This document shows, in pieces, positions 25,707 through 34,451 of a stretch of 64,000 bases of DNA (positions are counted from its first letter, which is position 1; each line of letters opens with the position of its first letter). The DNA comes from Stieleria tagensis (GTDB lineage: Bacteria > Planctomycetota > Planctomycetia > Pirellulales > Pirellulaceae): assembly GCF_024129865.1 (NCBI RefSeq), contig NZ_JAMYFE010000069.1, forward strand, positions 92,371-156,370. The letters are read 5' to 3'. A model generated the notes under the pieces. It did not search any database and was not told the DNA's origin. It was given only the letters and a program-made list of their open reading frames with translations. Both the position numbers and the translations under genes were made by a program.

Positions 25707-28700
25707 CGCGTTTTGCTCCTGTCATCGAGTTAATTTGTTCCAGCATTGCTTTCGCGTCGTCTTCGCCAACTAGATCAGAAAGCTGATTGTACAGTTCTTG
25801 CATACGGCCAAGAACTAATCGAGAAAGCCCTTCTTGGAGCTGAGGTGTGGGTGCCGGGAAGGTCCGGGCCGAATTCTCAATCTTGCTGACGTATGCGGTG
25901 AACTCACGGTCAAACGCTGCAGCCATGCTGTCGTCCCACCGCCGCACCGATTTCTTGACTAATAAGCTCGCCAACGAATCGATCAACAACGAGTCGGATT
26001 CATAGTCGAGCGACATTCGCGATAATAGTCCTTTTGCAACGCCGTCGCTCAGTTTTTCAGTGAACTGACCGGGGAAATAACTTGCCCATTGTTTTGCGAT
26101 TACCCGGACGCTCACGTTTTCTCCGGGATCGCTGCCAACCGTTAGCGAAGCTCGGACAATCTCACTCGCTTGATCGGTGTATGACGAAGCAACGTTTTCG
26201 AGTTCATCAACACAACGCTGGATTGCGTTGATTAGTGACTTCGGTTTGTCCACCGACTTGGACAACGCTCTTGGCAACTCTGTGAAAAACAACTGAACCG
26301 GATCGTTCACCCGAGTGATGGTTGCTCGGAAAGCATCCGTATCCTTTGACAGACGACCAGTAGTGAAAGCGGCAGGCGGGAGCTGATGTTTCCAAGCTTC
26401 CAATGCGTCGAAGCAGTGCCGGACAAGATCATTTTCTTCGATTTCGTAATTGGCGACTTTGCTGAAGTGCTTGTAGAGGCCACGAAGCAGCTTCTGTTTG
26501 GATGTGTCAATGTCGAGAACGAGGATCTGGTACTCTTTAGGGAACTTACAAATGTTCTCGATGTCCGACGGCAGAACGTCGTTGAGATATTTCCCCTTGT
26601 GCATCAACGAGATCGCGCTCGGGAACGCGCGGAGGGCTGCGGCAAGCAAGATCGGCATCACGCCGAGACGCAAACCGAACGGTGGCGATTGAAGCTTGTC
26701 AAAGAGGGCTTTGAATGTTGCCGGCCGCTCTGACGCCTCGGTCAAGAATTTCCGGAACGCTCCCCATACCGCTTTCATGCCAGGATCTTTGAGGGACTTT
26801 TCGTGGACATAACTCCAGCGGTCGGAAGCGTCATCCTTACGATAAAGCCCCGTGTGTAAAAGAACGGTATTGAACATCGAGCGATCAGGGAAGAAACCTT
26901 CTAGTCCGAGTCGTTGACGGCCGTGCCGTTCCAGTATGGCCATCGTTAGCTTCTTGCGAGCGTTGACCAGGGCGGGCGACGGCTTCCGCCGATTGATCAT
27001 TTCGTTGTTGATCATGGGCGTCTTTGAGAAGACGCTTGCCATGATCTCTGACAGCGAATTTCGCAACTGACGGGAATTTGAAGCGTCGATCTGCTTGCCG
27101 GCATGGAACCATTTTGCTCCCGAACTCGACGGAGTCACGAGTCGGTCAATCAGCTTTTGAAGATGCTCCAAGGCATCGTCGGTCATTTGCTGCAGTTCAG
27201 ACAACGCGATCGGATCGGACTCAACCAATTCGTTGTCTTGCTGCATTCGTTGCAAAGCCCTGACTTCGATGGCTGCGTCTCGCAATGGAAGCGGCTCGCA
27301 TGGAACCGCAAAAACAAGCCGTTCCTCCGACTTAGTTTTGGCTGCAACTCTTTCGGCAGCAGCAAGATCGTCCTCTGTATCGGCAAGAAGGTAAGCGATG
27401 TGACCGTCGCTGTCGTGACCGATAGAGGTCAACGCCCAAGATTCGATACCATTGAATTGATCTTTGTTCAGGTAGGATCCGGGCAAAAAGCGACGAATGC
27501 AGTGGGTGTCATTGTATTCAACGGGCTTCCACACCGGCGGCGAAGCTTCCCTGTTCAGGAGCGTGACTAGGTCAAAGTCGGTGCCAAGCTTGGCACGCTC
27601 TTCATCAAGCCGACCGCGTAGATCAAGGTCGGTGCCGTGCCAAACCGAAACGTCATCGTTGTGGACACGGTGCAACAAGAGTTTTCTACCGAAGAGATCT
27701 CGCAGGGTCTTGTCGGCTTGCTTAGGTTTGTAGCCGTCGACGGCGAACTTCATCAATTGAACCGTCGTTCGCGATCTCGCGCCGCTTGTCCCGAGGCCAA
27801 GCAGACAAGCAGTTTTTAGGGCACTGACCGCGCCTTCATCGTCGGGAATCTTTGAGATAGCACTCTCGGTTTCTAGCCATTGCCGATAGGTTCCACCGAC
27901 TGCGGTATCAGCTCGCATCGCTGGTGCAAAGAAATCGTAGAGGTCGCTGACACGGACTGGGCCGGACAAATCGCAGTTGTAAAGGAAACTGAACAGCGTT
28001 CGCTCGTTCTGCGCCACTCGCGCGGACACTCGCGGCAGCAAATAAAGGGCAGCAGGCTCCATCGGATAGGCCGACATCAGCAGCGTTGAAAGGTCGCGAA
28101 TCTTAAAGTCGGAGAACAACCCGAGCGATAGACATTTTTTCGCGATCGACTGCTTTGTCTTACTAGTGGTCCCGTCTGGTCGCCTCGATTGAAGGACCTC
28201 GCCAACGAGCCGGTAAATCTCCTTACTGTCGTCGACGTACTGAATTGTTTCAAAACGCCCTTCGATCTTCTTCCAGTTAGAACGAATCGCTTGCGGGAGT
28301 CCGGACGCATAGTGCGACAAACCTTGGTGCAAGATGGCGCAGAACGTGATCGGAAACGCCTTTGTCCGTGACGCTATTTCGGCAAGCAATTGGATCTCGG
28401 CAAGTTCATCGCCGCGGCCTTCCGCAACCAACGCTTCAAGGTGGCGTCCGAATTCGTCCCAAACGATCGTGATTCGATCGCAGCCTGTTTCGTCACAGAT
28501 GCCACGAATCAGCTTGATGACTTCGGCAACATCGTTTTCTTTTGAATTGCGAAGCTTTGTCCAACGGCGAACCCCAATTCGTTTGAGCGAATCGGCTGCC
28601 GCTAGTCGCAGTTGCGTACCGACGCTTGTAAGATGGCCATGGAGACATAGCGCAAGCCCTTTTTGTTTGACGCTCGCCCTGCGCCGTTTGGCGAAGTCGG

Positions 28701-29013
28701 CCAACTCGGGACTGACAACTTCGAGGCGTCGGTTAATTTCCAGACGCACCTCGCCCGACGACTTACTGTTTTCAACAAGATGCCCGGCATAGGCCGCTGT
28801 CAGCGACTTGCCCGAGCCGTACGGCGCGACCAAAAAGAATGCACGTTGTTCTTCGTTACCGAGCAATGCTCGGATCAGAGGCGCACACTTCGCGGTCGGC
28901 CGGAAGTGGCTGATCCGTTCTGGGTGATCCGCGTCGAAGGCAATGTTGATCGACCGCAAAAATAGTTCGGCGTCGACGCTAGGTGTGGCTTTTTTGGCTC
29001 GCGTTTTAGACAT
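25690..29013 (-). CDS. sspC: SspC-like large ATPase of the phosphorothioation system
   Basis: 1107 residues from ATG 29013, which has ggagg six bases upstream. The frame continues 48 codons further but that part overlaps the DUF4007 gene. Walker A is APYGSGKSLTA near residues 63-73. Walker B is RITIVWDEFGRHLEAL near 180. This makes it a P-loop ATPase of the type seen with SspB and in BREX-like systems. The long C-terminal part is helical with no motif I know. It overlaps sspB by 8 bases and sspD by 17, so translation is coupled. Confidence 0.8.
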   Translation of the reverse strand: MSKTRAKKATPSVDAELFLRSINIAFDADHPERISHFRPTAKCAPLIRALLGNEEQRAFFLVAPYGSGKSLTAAYAGHLVENSKSSGEVRLEINRRLEVVSPELADFAKRRRASVKQKGLALCLHGHLTSVGTQLRLAAADSLKRIGVRRWTKLRNSKENDVAEVIKLIRGICDETGCDRITIVWDEFGRHLEALVAEGRGDELAEIQLLAEIASRTKAFPITFCAILHQGLSHYASGLPQAIRSNWKKIEGRFETIQYVDDSKEIYRLVGEVLQSRRPDGTTSKTKQSIAKKCLSLGLFSDFKIRDLSTLLMSAYPMEPAALYLLPRVSARVAQNERTLFSFLYNCDLSGPVRVSDLYDFFAPAMRADTAVGGTYRQWLETESAISKIPDDEGAVSALKTACLLGLGTSGARSRTTVQLMKFAVDGYKPKQADKTLRDLFGRKLLLHRVHNDDVSVWHGTDLDLRGRLDEERAKLGTDFDLVTLLNREASPPVWKPVEYNDTHCIRRFLPGSYLNKDQFNGIESWALTSIGHDSDGHIAYLLADTEDDLAAAERVAAKTKSEERLVFAVPCEPLPLRDAAIEVRALQRMQQDNELVESDPIALSELQQMTDDALEHLQKLIDRLVTPSSSGAKWFHAGKQIDASNSRQLRNSLSEIMASVFSKTPMINNEMINRRKPSPALVNARKKLTMAILERHGRQRLGLEGFFPDRSMFNTVLLHTGLYRKDDASDRWSYVHEKSLKDPGMKAVWGAFRKFLTEASERPATFKALFDKLQSPPFGLRLGVMPILLAAALRAFPSAISLMHKGKYLNDVLPSDIENICKFPKEYQILVLDIDTSKQKLLRGLYKHFSKVANYEIEENDLVRHCFDALEAWKHQLPPAAFTTGRLSKDTDAFRATITRVNDPVQLFFTELPRALSKSVDKPKSLINAIQRCVDELENVASSYTDQASEIVRASLTVGSDPGENVSVRVIAKQWASYFPGQFTEKLSDGVAKGLLSRMSLDYESDSLLIDSLASLLVKKSVRRWDDSMAAAFDREFTAYVSKIENSARTFPAPTPQLQEGLSRLVLGRMQELYNQLSDLVGEDDAKAMLEQINSMTGAKRDGVPQ

Positions 29014-29914
29014 GGGCAACCTCCTCTCTTGTTTCGAAGAACAGCGTTGCCCATTCATCGGTCGGCATGCAATGAAGCCGGATCGTTCGGTCGCCCGCCA
29101 TGCCGGCGATTTGTATGAAGTCGTCCGATCGTTGTTCGATTTGCGACACCGTTTCAAAGAGCGTCTCTCCGTTCAAGCAGAACACCCGTCCGGGACCACT
29201 CGATTTACGGGCGGCTTCTTGCAGTTTGACGTCAGTCGTTCTCGACTCTCGCATGGCTTCCGGAAACGCCATCGACATCACATATCCGAACACGTTGGCT
29301 GGGATTTGCTTGGCCGCTTGATGAATGTGAAAATAGCCGGACGTTCGGTAGTAGCTCAGCAACCCGAGTTCACGGAACGGACAGTCGGCACCGTCTTCGG
29401 GATCGTCGTTGCCAGCCGGAACCGCACGTGCGTAGCTGAGCAGCATGCAGCCGAGGTCACGAGAGAGTGTCGACGTGCTAGGGACGCGTTTCTGAGACGA
29501 CTCGATGAAGCGACGAAGCGACTCCAGGCAAACAGCTCGATCGAATCGGTCGTGGGTAAAGTTGTTGAAGAACCATGACCAGGTCGTTGTCGCATTAAAG
29601 TTATTGACCAAATTGGCGTGCAATATCCACCACGTTCCCTGGTCAAGAAAGAAGGGATCGTACCGCCAAACGAGTTGACCGAGTTCGGTTGGTTGCAATA
29701 GTGTCGCACGCCCGCGCGATTCGATGCTGGCAACTTCGGCTAAGCCTGTGACCATCAACCAATGGCGAATCGACTTGGCCATGTTGCGGCCAACACCTAA
29801 GTAGTCAGCAACTTCCTCGTCAAGGAACTGCTCAGGCGACTCGCAGACCAGCTTCATTCCTTTATGAAGCCATCCTTCGCGAACGGGAAACGTTTCGTGA
29901 CCACTAAACCTCAT
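29006..29914 (-). CDS. sspB: SspB-like DUF4007 protein
   Basis: 302 residues beginning RFSGHETFPVREGWLHKGMK, which is the signature opening of DUF4007. A winged-helix-like part follows (DYLGVGRNMAKSIRHWLMVT). DUF4007 is the family of SspB, described as the DNA-nicking component of single-strand phosphorothioation in Vibrio. It lies between the desulfurase (11-base overlap) and the ATPase (8-base overlap). No classical nuclease motif is obvious by eye, as for SspB in general. Confidence 0.85.
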   Translation of the reverse strand: MRFSGHETFPVREGWLHKGMKLVCESPEQFLDEEVADYLGVGRNMAKSIRHWLMVTGLAEVASIESRGRATLLQPTELGQLVWRYDPFFLDQGTWWILHANLVNNFNATTTWSWFFNNFTHDRFDRAVCLESLRRFIESSQKRVPSTSTLSRDLGCMLLSYARAVPAGNDDPEDGADCPFRELGLLSYYRTSGYFHIHQAAKQIPANVFGYVMSMAFPEAMRESRTTDVKLQEAARKSSGPGRVFCLNGETLFETVSQIEQRSDDFIQIAGMAGDRTIRLHCMPTDEWATLFFETREEVAHV

Positions 29915-31097
29915 GCTTGAACGCTCCTTGCAGGTTGTCCGTTTCCGTCTGTCGTGGTGCGAAACCCGACAAGCGACCGACGGTCGAAATCAGCTTGGAT
30001 GCTGCCCTCTCCACTTCGGCCATTGTGTTCTGATTTGAGAAGCTGAAACGCACGCTCGCGAATGCTTCTTCTTCGCTCAGTCCCATCGCACGAAGGACAT
30101 ATGAAGGTTCCGGCCTGCTGCTTGTGCAGGCGGAACTTTGCGAGCAGCGGACGCCATTGCGATCGAGCAACGCGACAATCGCCGCGCCGTCGAGGCCGGG
30201 AAACATCAGGTTAGTGGAGTTGCAAACTCGATGTTCAGTCCTGCCGTTGATCACGACACGAGGCAGCGATTCGGAAATCATCGCTTCAAAGTGATCGCGA
30301 AGTTTGGCAATACTCGAAATCACATAGCTGAGAGAGCCCTCGCGTTCGCTGGCTGCTGCTCCGAAACCGATGATACCGAGCAGATTCTCCGTCCCCGGCC
30401 GCAAGCCGTGTTCCTGGCTGCCACCTCGTAACATTGGACCAAGCGAACGGCGGTCTTTGACGCACAAAGCGCCGATACCAGTTGGTCCGTGCATCTTGTG
30501 AGCCGATGTCGTGAGGAAGTCGATGCCAATCCGATCGAAGTCAACTTCAACTTTGCCGATTGCTTGGGCCGCATCGCAATGGAACGGGACGCCAAAGCTA
30601 TCGCAGACATCTGCGATCTCACGAATGGGCTGGATGACTCCTGTTTCGTTGTTGACCCATTGGACCGAAACCAATGAAGTCTCGTTGTCCATAGATTGCA
30701 CAAGCTGCTCGAGGTCGATTCGTCCCTTACGATCAACCGGCAACCTCGTAACACGGACGCCATTCGCTTCGAGAGCATTGGCAGTTTCAAGCACGCAGGA
30801 ATGCTCGACCTGCGTCGTCACCAAATGGGCGTTGCCGCGACTTCGCACAACGTCGCTCAACACCCAGTAGTTAAGTTCGGTCGCTCCGCTGCCAAAAAGC
30901 AAACGATCGGCGGACACGCCGAGCAAACTAGCGATTGCGTCGCGTGACTCGACAATCGTCCGTCGGGCCTTCTCCCCAGACCGATGCTCGCTCGACGGGT
31001 TCCCGAAATTCTCCTCGACCGCCGTCTTCACGGCTTCACCCACGGCACCCGAAAGGTGCGTCGTGGCGTTGTTGTCGAGATAAATTTCAGGGTTCAC
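29904..31097 (-). CDS. sspA: Cysteine desulfurase (SspA/DndA type)
   Basis: 397 residues from GTG. Class V PLP fold: YLDNNATTHLS at the N-terminus, PLP lysine K201 in TTSAHKMHGP, and the persulfide cysteine C324 in QSSACTSSRP. It supplies sulfur from cysteine; in Dnd and Ssp systems the dedicated desulfurase feeds the modification enzyme. Its position as the first modification gene supports a dedicated rather than housekeeping role. The C-terminal tail (RQTETDNLQGAFKHE) is longer than in IscS. A 161-base gap separates it from the XRE gene and may hold its own promoter. Confidence 0.9.
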   Translation of the reverse strand: MNPEIYLDNNATTHLSGAVGEAVKTAVEENFGNPSSEHRSGEKARRTIVESRDAIASLLGVSADRLLFGSGATELNYWVLSDVVRSRGNAHLVTTQVEHSCVLETANALEANGVRVTRLPVDRKGRIDLEQLVQSMDNETSLVSVQWVNNETGVIQPIREIADVCDSFGVPFHCDAAQAIGKVEVDFDRIGIDFLTTSAHKMHGPTGIGALCVKDRRSLGPMLRGGSQEHGLRPGTENLLGIIGFGAAASEREGSLSYVISSIAKLRDHFEAMISESLPRVVINGRTEHRVCNSTNLMFPGLDGAAIVALLDRNGVRCSQSSACTSSRPEPSYVLRAMGLSEEEAFASVRFSFSNQNTMAEVERAASKLISTVGRLSGFAPRQTETDNLQGAFKHEV

Positions 31098-31258
31098 TGG
31101 AATTCCATCCTTGGTTGTGGATTCTTTGCTGGTGTTTGGGCGATTTATTTATTGCCCGATTGATTTGCGACACCCGAAACGCTTGATTTCGTAAACTGAG
31201 TATCCGCCATTCGTAATTGAACAGTTGAAACTTGACACGTTTGGTCCAAATCCTTTCC

Positions 31259-31504
31259 TCAGCGTTTCTGCTCGACCGTAAAAAACTCCTCCCGTAAGCT
31301 CTTGCCATCTGCCCCAAGCCCGACAACCAAATTCTCTAGCTGTTTAAGCGCAAGCGGTGAGGGTTTAACCTTGCTGTTCTCCCAGCGATTCACCGTCGAG
31401 AAAGTCACGCCCAGCTCGGCAGCCAGCTTTTCCTGGCTAAGGCCAAGCTGCAGGCGAACCATTTTGACCAGCCGTCCAATCTCGTTCGACTTTGTCGCGA
31501 CCAT
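31259..31504 (-). CDS. XRE-family regulator heading the phosphorothioation operon
   Basis: 81 residues consisting almost only of a helix-turn-helix domain (LGLSQEKLAAELGVTFSTVN, then RWENSKVKPSPLALKQLENL). It is oriented with the sspA-D genes and lies directly upstream of them. A perfect nine-base inverted repeat sits in its promoter, which suggests autorepression. It is likely the regulator that keeps the island balanced, since expression of the cutting part without modification would be harmful (inference). Confidence 0.8.
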   Translation of the reverse strand: MVATKSNEIGRLVKMVRLQLGLSQEKLAAELGVTFSTVNRWENSKVKPSPLALKQLENLVVGLGADGKSLREEFFTVEQKR

Positions 31505-31508
31505 CGAG

Positions 31509-31550
31509 TACCTCGCATGTACTTGCAGATGCTATATCAACTGCGAGGTA
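31509..31550 (-). promoter_or_regulatory. Putative operator/promoter of the XRE gene
   Basis: tacctcgca at 31509-31517 and its exact inverse tgcgaggta at 31542-31550 lie just upstream of the XRE start. On the minus strand a weak TTGCAA / TATAGC pair with 16-base spacing falls over the same region. An autoregulatory site is the simplest reading. Confidence 0.5.
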
Positions 31551-31650
31551 TTTTGCAAGCAATTGAATTTCAGGTCAACACCCCGACAGGATTGCCGCTC
31601 GGGTACATGCTCAATGTCGAGCGAGAGATGGCCACAGTTCTTGCTCTTAG

Positions 31651-31690
31651 AAAAAACGCCCAAGAAGGATTACGCCTTCGCGGGCGTTTC
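31651..31690 (-). terminator. Rho-independent terminator downstream of the M28 peptidase
   Basis: The stem acgccc/gggcgt is extended by gaagg/ccttc with a six-base loop. On the minus strand it is followed by a run of six T. It ends the transcript that comes from the M28 peptidase gene. Confidence 0.7.
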
Positions 31691-31921
31691 GGCTATAAGC
31701 GAATGGTTCAAACTAATTGCGAACGGTTCGGCTCGCGTCCATTCTTGGCTCTTGCCGACGCCACTTCTGGCTGAGAGTGATGATGCGTAGACGATCGTTT
31801 CGCCGTTGTGGATCACTTGGCCGGTGATGTTCACCCGCGGTACAACCCAGTTCGCGCATCTTGCGATCTTGCCGGCAAACTCAAGAATAACGGTTTTATC
31901 GTTGAGGTTTAGCCGAGCAGT
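31670..31921 (-). pseudogene. C-terminal gene remnant after the M28 peptidase
   Basis: An open minus-strand frame of 83 codons with clear protein character (VILEFAGKIARCANWVVPRV, then QVIHNGETIVYASSLSARSG). Its only start would be GTG at 31834, giving 54 residues. Its beginning is lost in the peptidase gene end, and its stop lies inside the terminator hairpin. I read it as the tail of a truncated gene. Confidence 0.4.
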
Positions 31922-32799
31922 TTACGCATCGCGGATGCGACGCCGAGGGTGACTTCGGTCATCCTGGGATAGTCGAGCGTGTCTGGCGTGTCGGTGGCTT
32001 GGTGGTAGTTTGGATTGCGCAAGAAACTGGTGTCGGTGAGCATCAGGGCGGGATAGCCTTGGTCCCAGAATGAGCTGTTGTCGCTGAGACGAATCTCGTG
32101 GATCTTTTCGGGTAGGCAGATCGAAAATAGGGGCATGCGGCGCGTGCCACGTTTGAAGCCTCGCCGGAATCTCCAGCACAACTTCCAGGATGGCATGTTG
32201 CCAACGGCTGCCAGAAAGTTGCCGCGTTGTGGGAAAAATCGGTGCATCCATTTTGGAATTCCGGGCGGCACCGTCTGCGAGCCCTTCGCATGACTGTAGT
32301 AACCGACCATCTCCAGGCACAGCATCCCGACGATGTTGTCGCCGCGCTGTCGTGAAAGACGGGCGTGGTGCTGGCTGCCCATCGAATCCATGTTGAAATA
32401 CGGCGGCTCCTCGCATGCGAACGCGACGAATCGGGCGGTTCGTTTTCCGGTGTGCTCGCGCAGCAATCGGCTGACTTCGATCATTACGGCGACGGCGGAG
32501 GCATTGTCATCGGCACCGGGTGTGCTGAAGACAGTGTCGTAGTGAGCGCCGAGCAAAACGATCTCATTGGCTCGTTTGGTACCGGGACGCTCCATGATCA
32601 GGTTCGTCGCCTCATCACCCATGGCGTCGTAGCATTCCCGCGAATGACTGCATCCCATTTCGGACCACTGACCTTCGATGTAGCCGATCGTGGCCTGAAT
32701 CGTTTTCGGCTTGCTCAAGGTGCGCGGACCGATCAATCCCGCAAGCCGATCGACATGCAGTCGCAGATTCCTCTCGATCGTATCGCGGGCGATGGGCAT
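31909..32799 (-). CDS. M28-family zinc aminopeptidase
   Basis: 296 residues, complete. Zinc ligands are visible in order: His in LLGAHYDTV, bridging Asp in PGADDNASAV, Glu-Glu in FACEEPPYF, Asp/Glu in CLEMVGYY, and His in NPNYHQATDTPDTLDY. There is no signal peptide, so it should be cytosolic. It is a diverged copy of the gene at the window start and faces it across about 31 kb. A strong terminator follows at 31651-31690. Confidence 0.9.
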   Translation of the reverse strand: MPIARDTIERNLRLHVDRLAGLIGPRTLSKPKTIQATIGYIEGQWSEMGCSHSRECYDAMGDEATNLIMERPGTKRANEIVLLGAHYDTVFSTPGADDNASAVAVMIEVSRLLREHTGKRTARFVAFACEEPPYFNMDSMGSQHHARLSRQRGDNIVGMLCLEMVGYYSHAKGSQTVPPGIPKWMHRFFPQRGNFLAAVGNMPSWKLCWRFRRGFKRGTRRMPLFSICLPEKIHEIRLSDNSSFWDQGYPALMLTDTSFLRNPNYHQATDTPDTLDYPRMTEVTLGVASAMRKLLG

Positions 32800-32874
32800 C
32801 GTTACAGGGGAATTTAACGCGGAGTTGCGGAGGAGCGGAGAATCGCGGAGGAAAATTTGCTGCGGAAGGGGCGA

Positions 32875-33273
32875 CTATTCGGAAACTCGTGGGCCGTGAT
32901 AGTTGTTTACGATTCGATGGAGGCCATCAACAAGTTTCGCTTCATGGAAATTGAGAAGCAAACCAACATTCAGGTTCATCAGGCGAAGGTGAGAAAGGGT
33001 TTGTGCCTTGTCGATTGGATGGATGGCTGACTTGGCTTTCAGCTCGACGACGATCAATTCTTCGACGAGCAAGTCAGCGCGAAACGCACACGGGTCATGC
33101 AAATCGTCGTAGTCGAGGGCGACCGGCTTCTCTTCGACGACTGAGAACCCTCGTTTTCGAAGCTCATACGCAAGACATCGACGATACACCGACTCCAATA
33201 AACCTGGTCCGAGCCTGCGATGCACCTCAATCGCGGCACCAATAATTGCATCGGTCAACTCATTTTCCGTCAT
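32875..33273 (-). CDS. GxxExxY family protein (PD-(D/E)XK-like fold)
   Basis: 132 residues with the family pattern: GAAIEVHRRLGPGLLESVYR (containing G-P-G-L-L-E-S-V-Y), then RADLLVEELIVVELKAKSAI. The D..VELKA part corresponds to the PD-(D/E)XK nuclease core, and NVGLLLNFHEAKLVDGLHRI ends it. The family is very common in planctomycetes and its function is unknown; nuclease activity has been suggested from fold only. A strong ribosome-binding site (gaggggg) precedes the ATG. Confidence 0.85.
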   Translation of the reverse strand: MTENELTDAIIGAAIEVHRRLGPGLLESVYRRCLAYELRKRGFSVVEEKPVALDYDDLHDPCAFRADLLVEELIVVELKAKSAIHPIDKAQTLSHLRLMNLNVGLLLNFHEAKLVDGLHRIVNNYHGPRVSE

Positions 33274-33432
33274 TTCTCTATCCCCCTCCTGAACTCCTGC
33301 CGGTCACACCACCCATTCTCCGCGATGCTCCGCACCTCCGCCACTCCGCGTTTCAACCTGCCAGCGAACAACTTGGCACAGCATCGATATTGCCAGAAAA
33401 CAGAAGAGCAGGCCGTACTTCACGCAGCCTCC

Positions 33433-33954
33433 TTAGGCTTGATTTACCGTGCCGTGGATGGCTTCTTCAAGTTCGGCACGGTGTTCCTCGGATCTGACAA
33501 CGATTGTGAGTGTGATCGCGTCGAAGTTTGAATCGCTCAGCAGCGGTGAGACGGCTCGACCGAAATCCGGGATCGTCAACGGACCGTATCCAGTGGCTAA
33601 GGTCGGGGAAGCAACGGTCTGTGCGCCTCGTTCGATGACCATTCCCAATGCGGTACGCAGCGTTTGCCCAACAAGATCGATCGACGAGTCATAAAACGGA
33701 TCGATCGCCACCGCATGAAGGATGCACTGAAACGGTAAACTGCCGGCTCCGCTTTGAACGACGGTTCCGGCGGGGACGGCTGAGATTCCATGAGACTTCA
33801 GGTAGCTGTGAAGTTCATCTTGGATCGCAGGACCCACGGCTGAAAGGATGGCGCCGTTGACTCCCCCAGAAAGATTTAACCACGGGTTCGCCGTCGAAAT
33901 CAAAACGTCAGCGGGACATTGCAACACATCGCCAACTTTGATCTCAACTTGCAT
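33433..33954 (-). CDS. Macro-domain protein (ADP-ribose binding)
   Basis: 173 residues covering one macro domain: IKVGDVLQCPADVLISTANP, then GGVNGAILSAVG, then ATGYGPLTIPDFGRAVSPLL. Macro domains bind or remove ADP-ribose. It is the third gene of a minus-strand operon after KptA and another macro-domain gene. The start lies four bases after the frame end of that second macro gene. The usual Asn-Ala-Ala-Asn of catalytic macro domains reads ISTANPWL here, so hydrolase activity is uncertain. Confidence 0.85.
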   Translation of the reverse strand: MQVEIKVGDVLQCPADVLISTANPWLNLSGGVNGAILSAVGPAIQDELHSYLKSHGISAVPAGTVVQSGAGSLPFQCILHAVAIDPFYDSSIDLVGQTLRTALGMVIERGAQTVASPTLATGYGPLTIPDFGRAVSPLLSDSNFDAITLTIVVRSEEHRAELEEAIHGTVNQA

Positions 33955-33958
33955 TGAT

Positions 33959-34444
33959 CTAATCCCGACTGCTTATCGGTTTTTGAAACTGAACGATGAC
34001 GACTCGTCCGTCAAACTCAGCTCTTGAAAGCTTGTCTTTCATCATATCAAGAACTTAATGAGCTGATCCTCCGCCGGTGCCGGCACCAATCAAGGGAAAT
34101 GCGATTGATCCGAAAGCATGCTCATTGGCAAGCTTAATAGCATTGACGCAGGAGTCGCGGACCGAACGTTCGCTCGAACGCCACCACATGCTGATCCCTG
34201 CTACATGAATGATCGCCTTGAAGGGAAGTTTGCCAGCGCCCGTCAGCACTGCTCCACCGAGTGGAATCGCACCATGCTTAGCGAGTTCTCTGAATGGAGC
34301 ATACCCACCGCGGCGTTTGATTGCTCCGGAAACTCCCTGAGGTAGTAGCAGCCACCAAGGGATGATGTTTCGGTTCCAAGCGTTGACTATTACATCGACG
34401 TCTTGGTCGAGAAGATCACCTTGGACAACCTCAACGTTCGCCAT
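33959..34444 (-). pseudogene. Macro-domain gene interrupted by an in-frame stop codon
   Basis: The frame from ATG 34444 gives VEVVQGDLLDQDVDVIVNAW, then GGVSGAI-type QGVSGAIKRRGG, then IAFPLIGAGTGGGSAH and a TAA stop at 34055-34057 (129 residues). Past that TAA the same frame continues for 31 codons (VLDMMKDKLSRAEFDGRVVI, then VQFQKP) to TAG at 33959. That tail matches the normal C-terminal helix and strand of macro domains. So one nonsense codon cuts a complete 161-codon gene. It may be a dead gene, a read-through gene, or a sequencing error. It lies 7 bases after KptA and 4 bases before the next macro gene, so the operon layout is intact. Confidence 0.7.
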
Positions 34445-34451
34445 CAGCCAA

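Noticed and set aside
24891..31097. Classical DndABCDE assignment
   Set aside because: No DndD (SMC-like) or DndE protein is present, the PAPS-reductase protein is far shorter than DndC, and a DUF4007 protein is present. This points to Ssp rather than Dnd.
31517..31774. Plus-strand frame of 85 residues
   Set aside because: It overlaps the XRE operator, the terminator and a better minus-strand remnant. Its composition is not protein-like.
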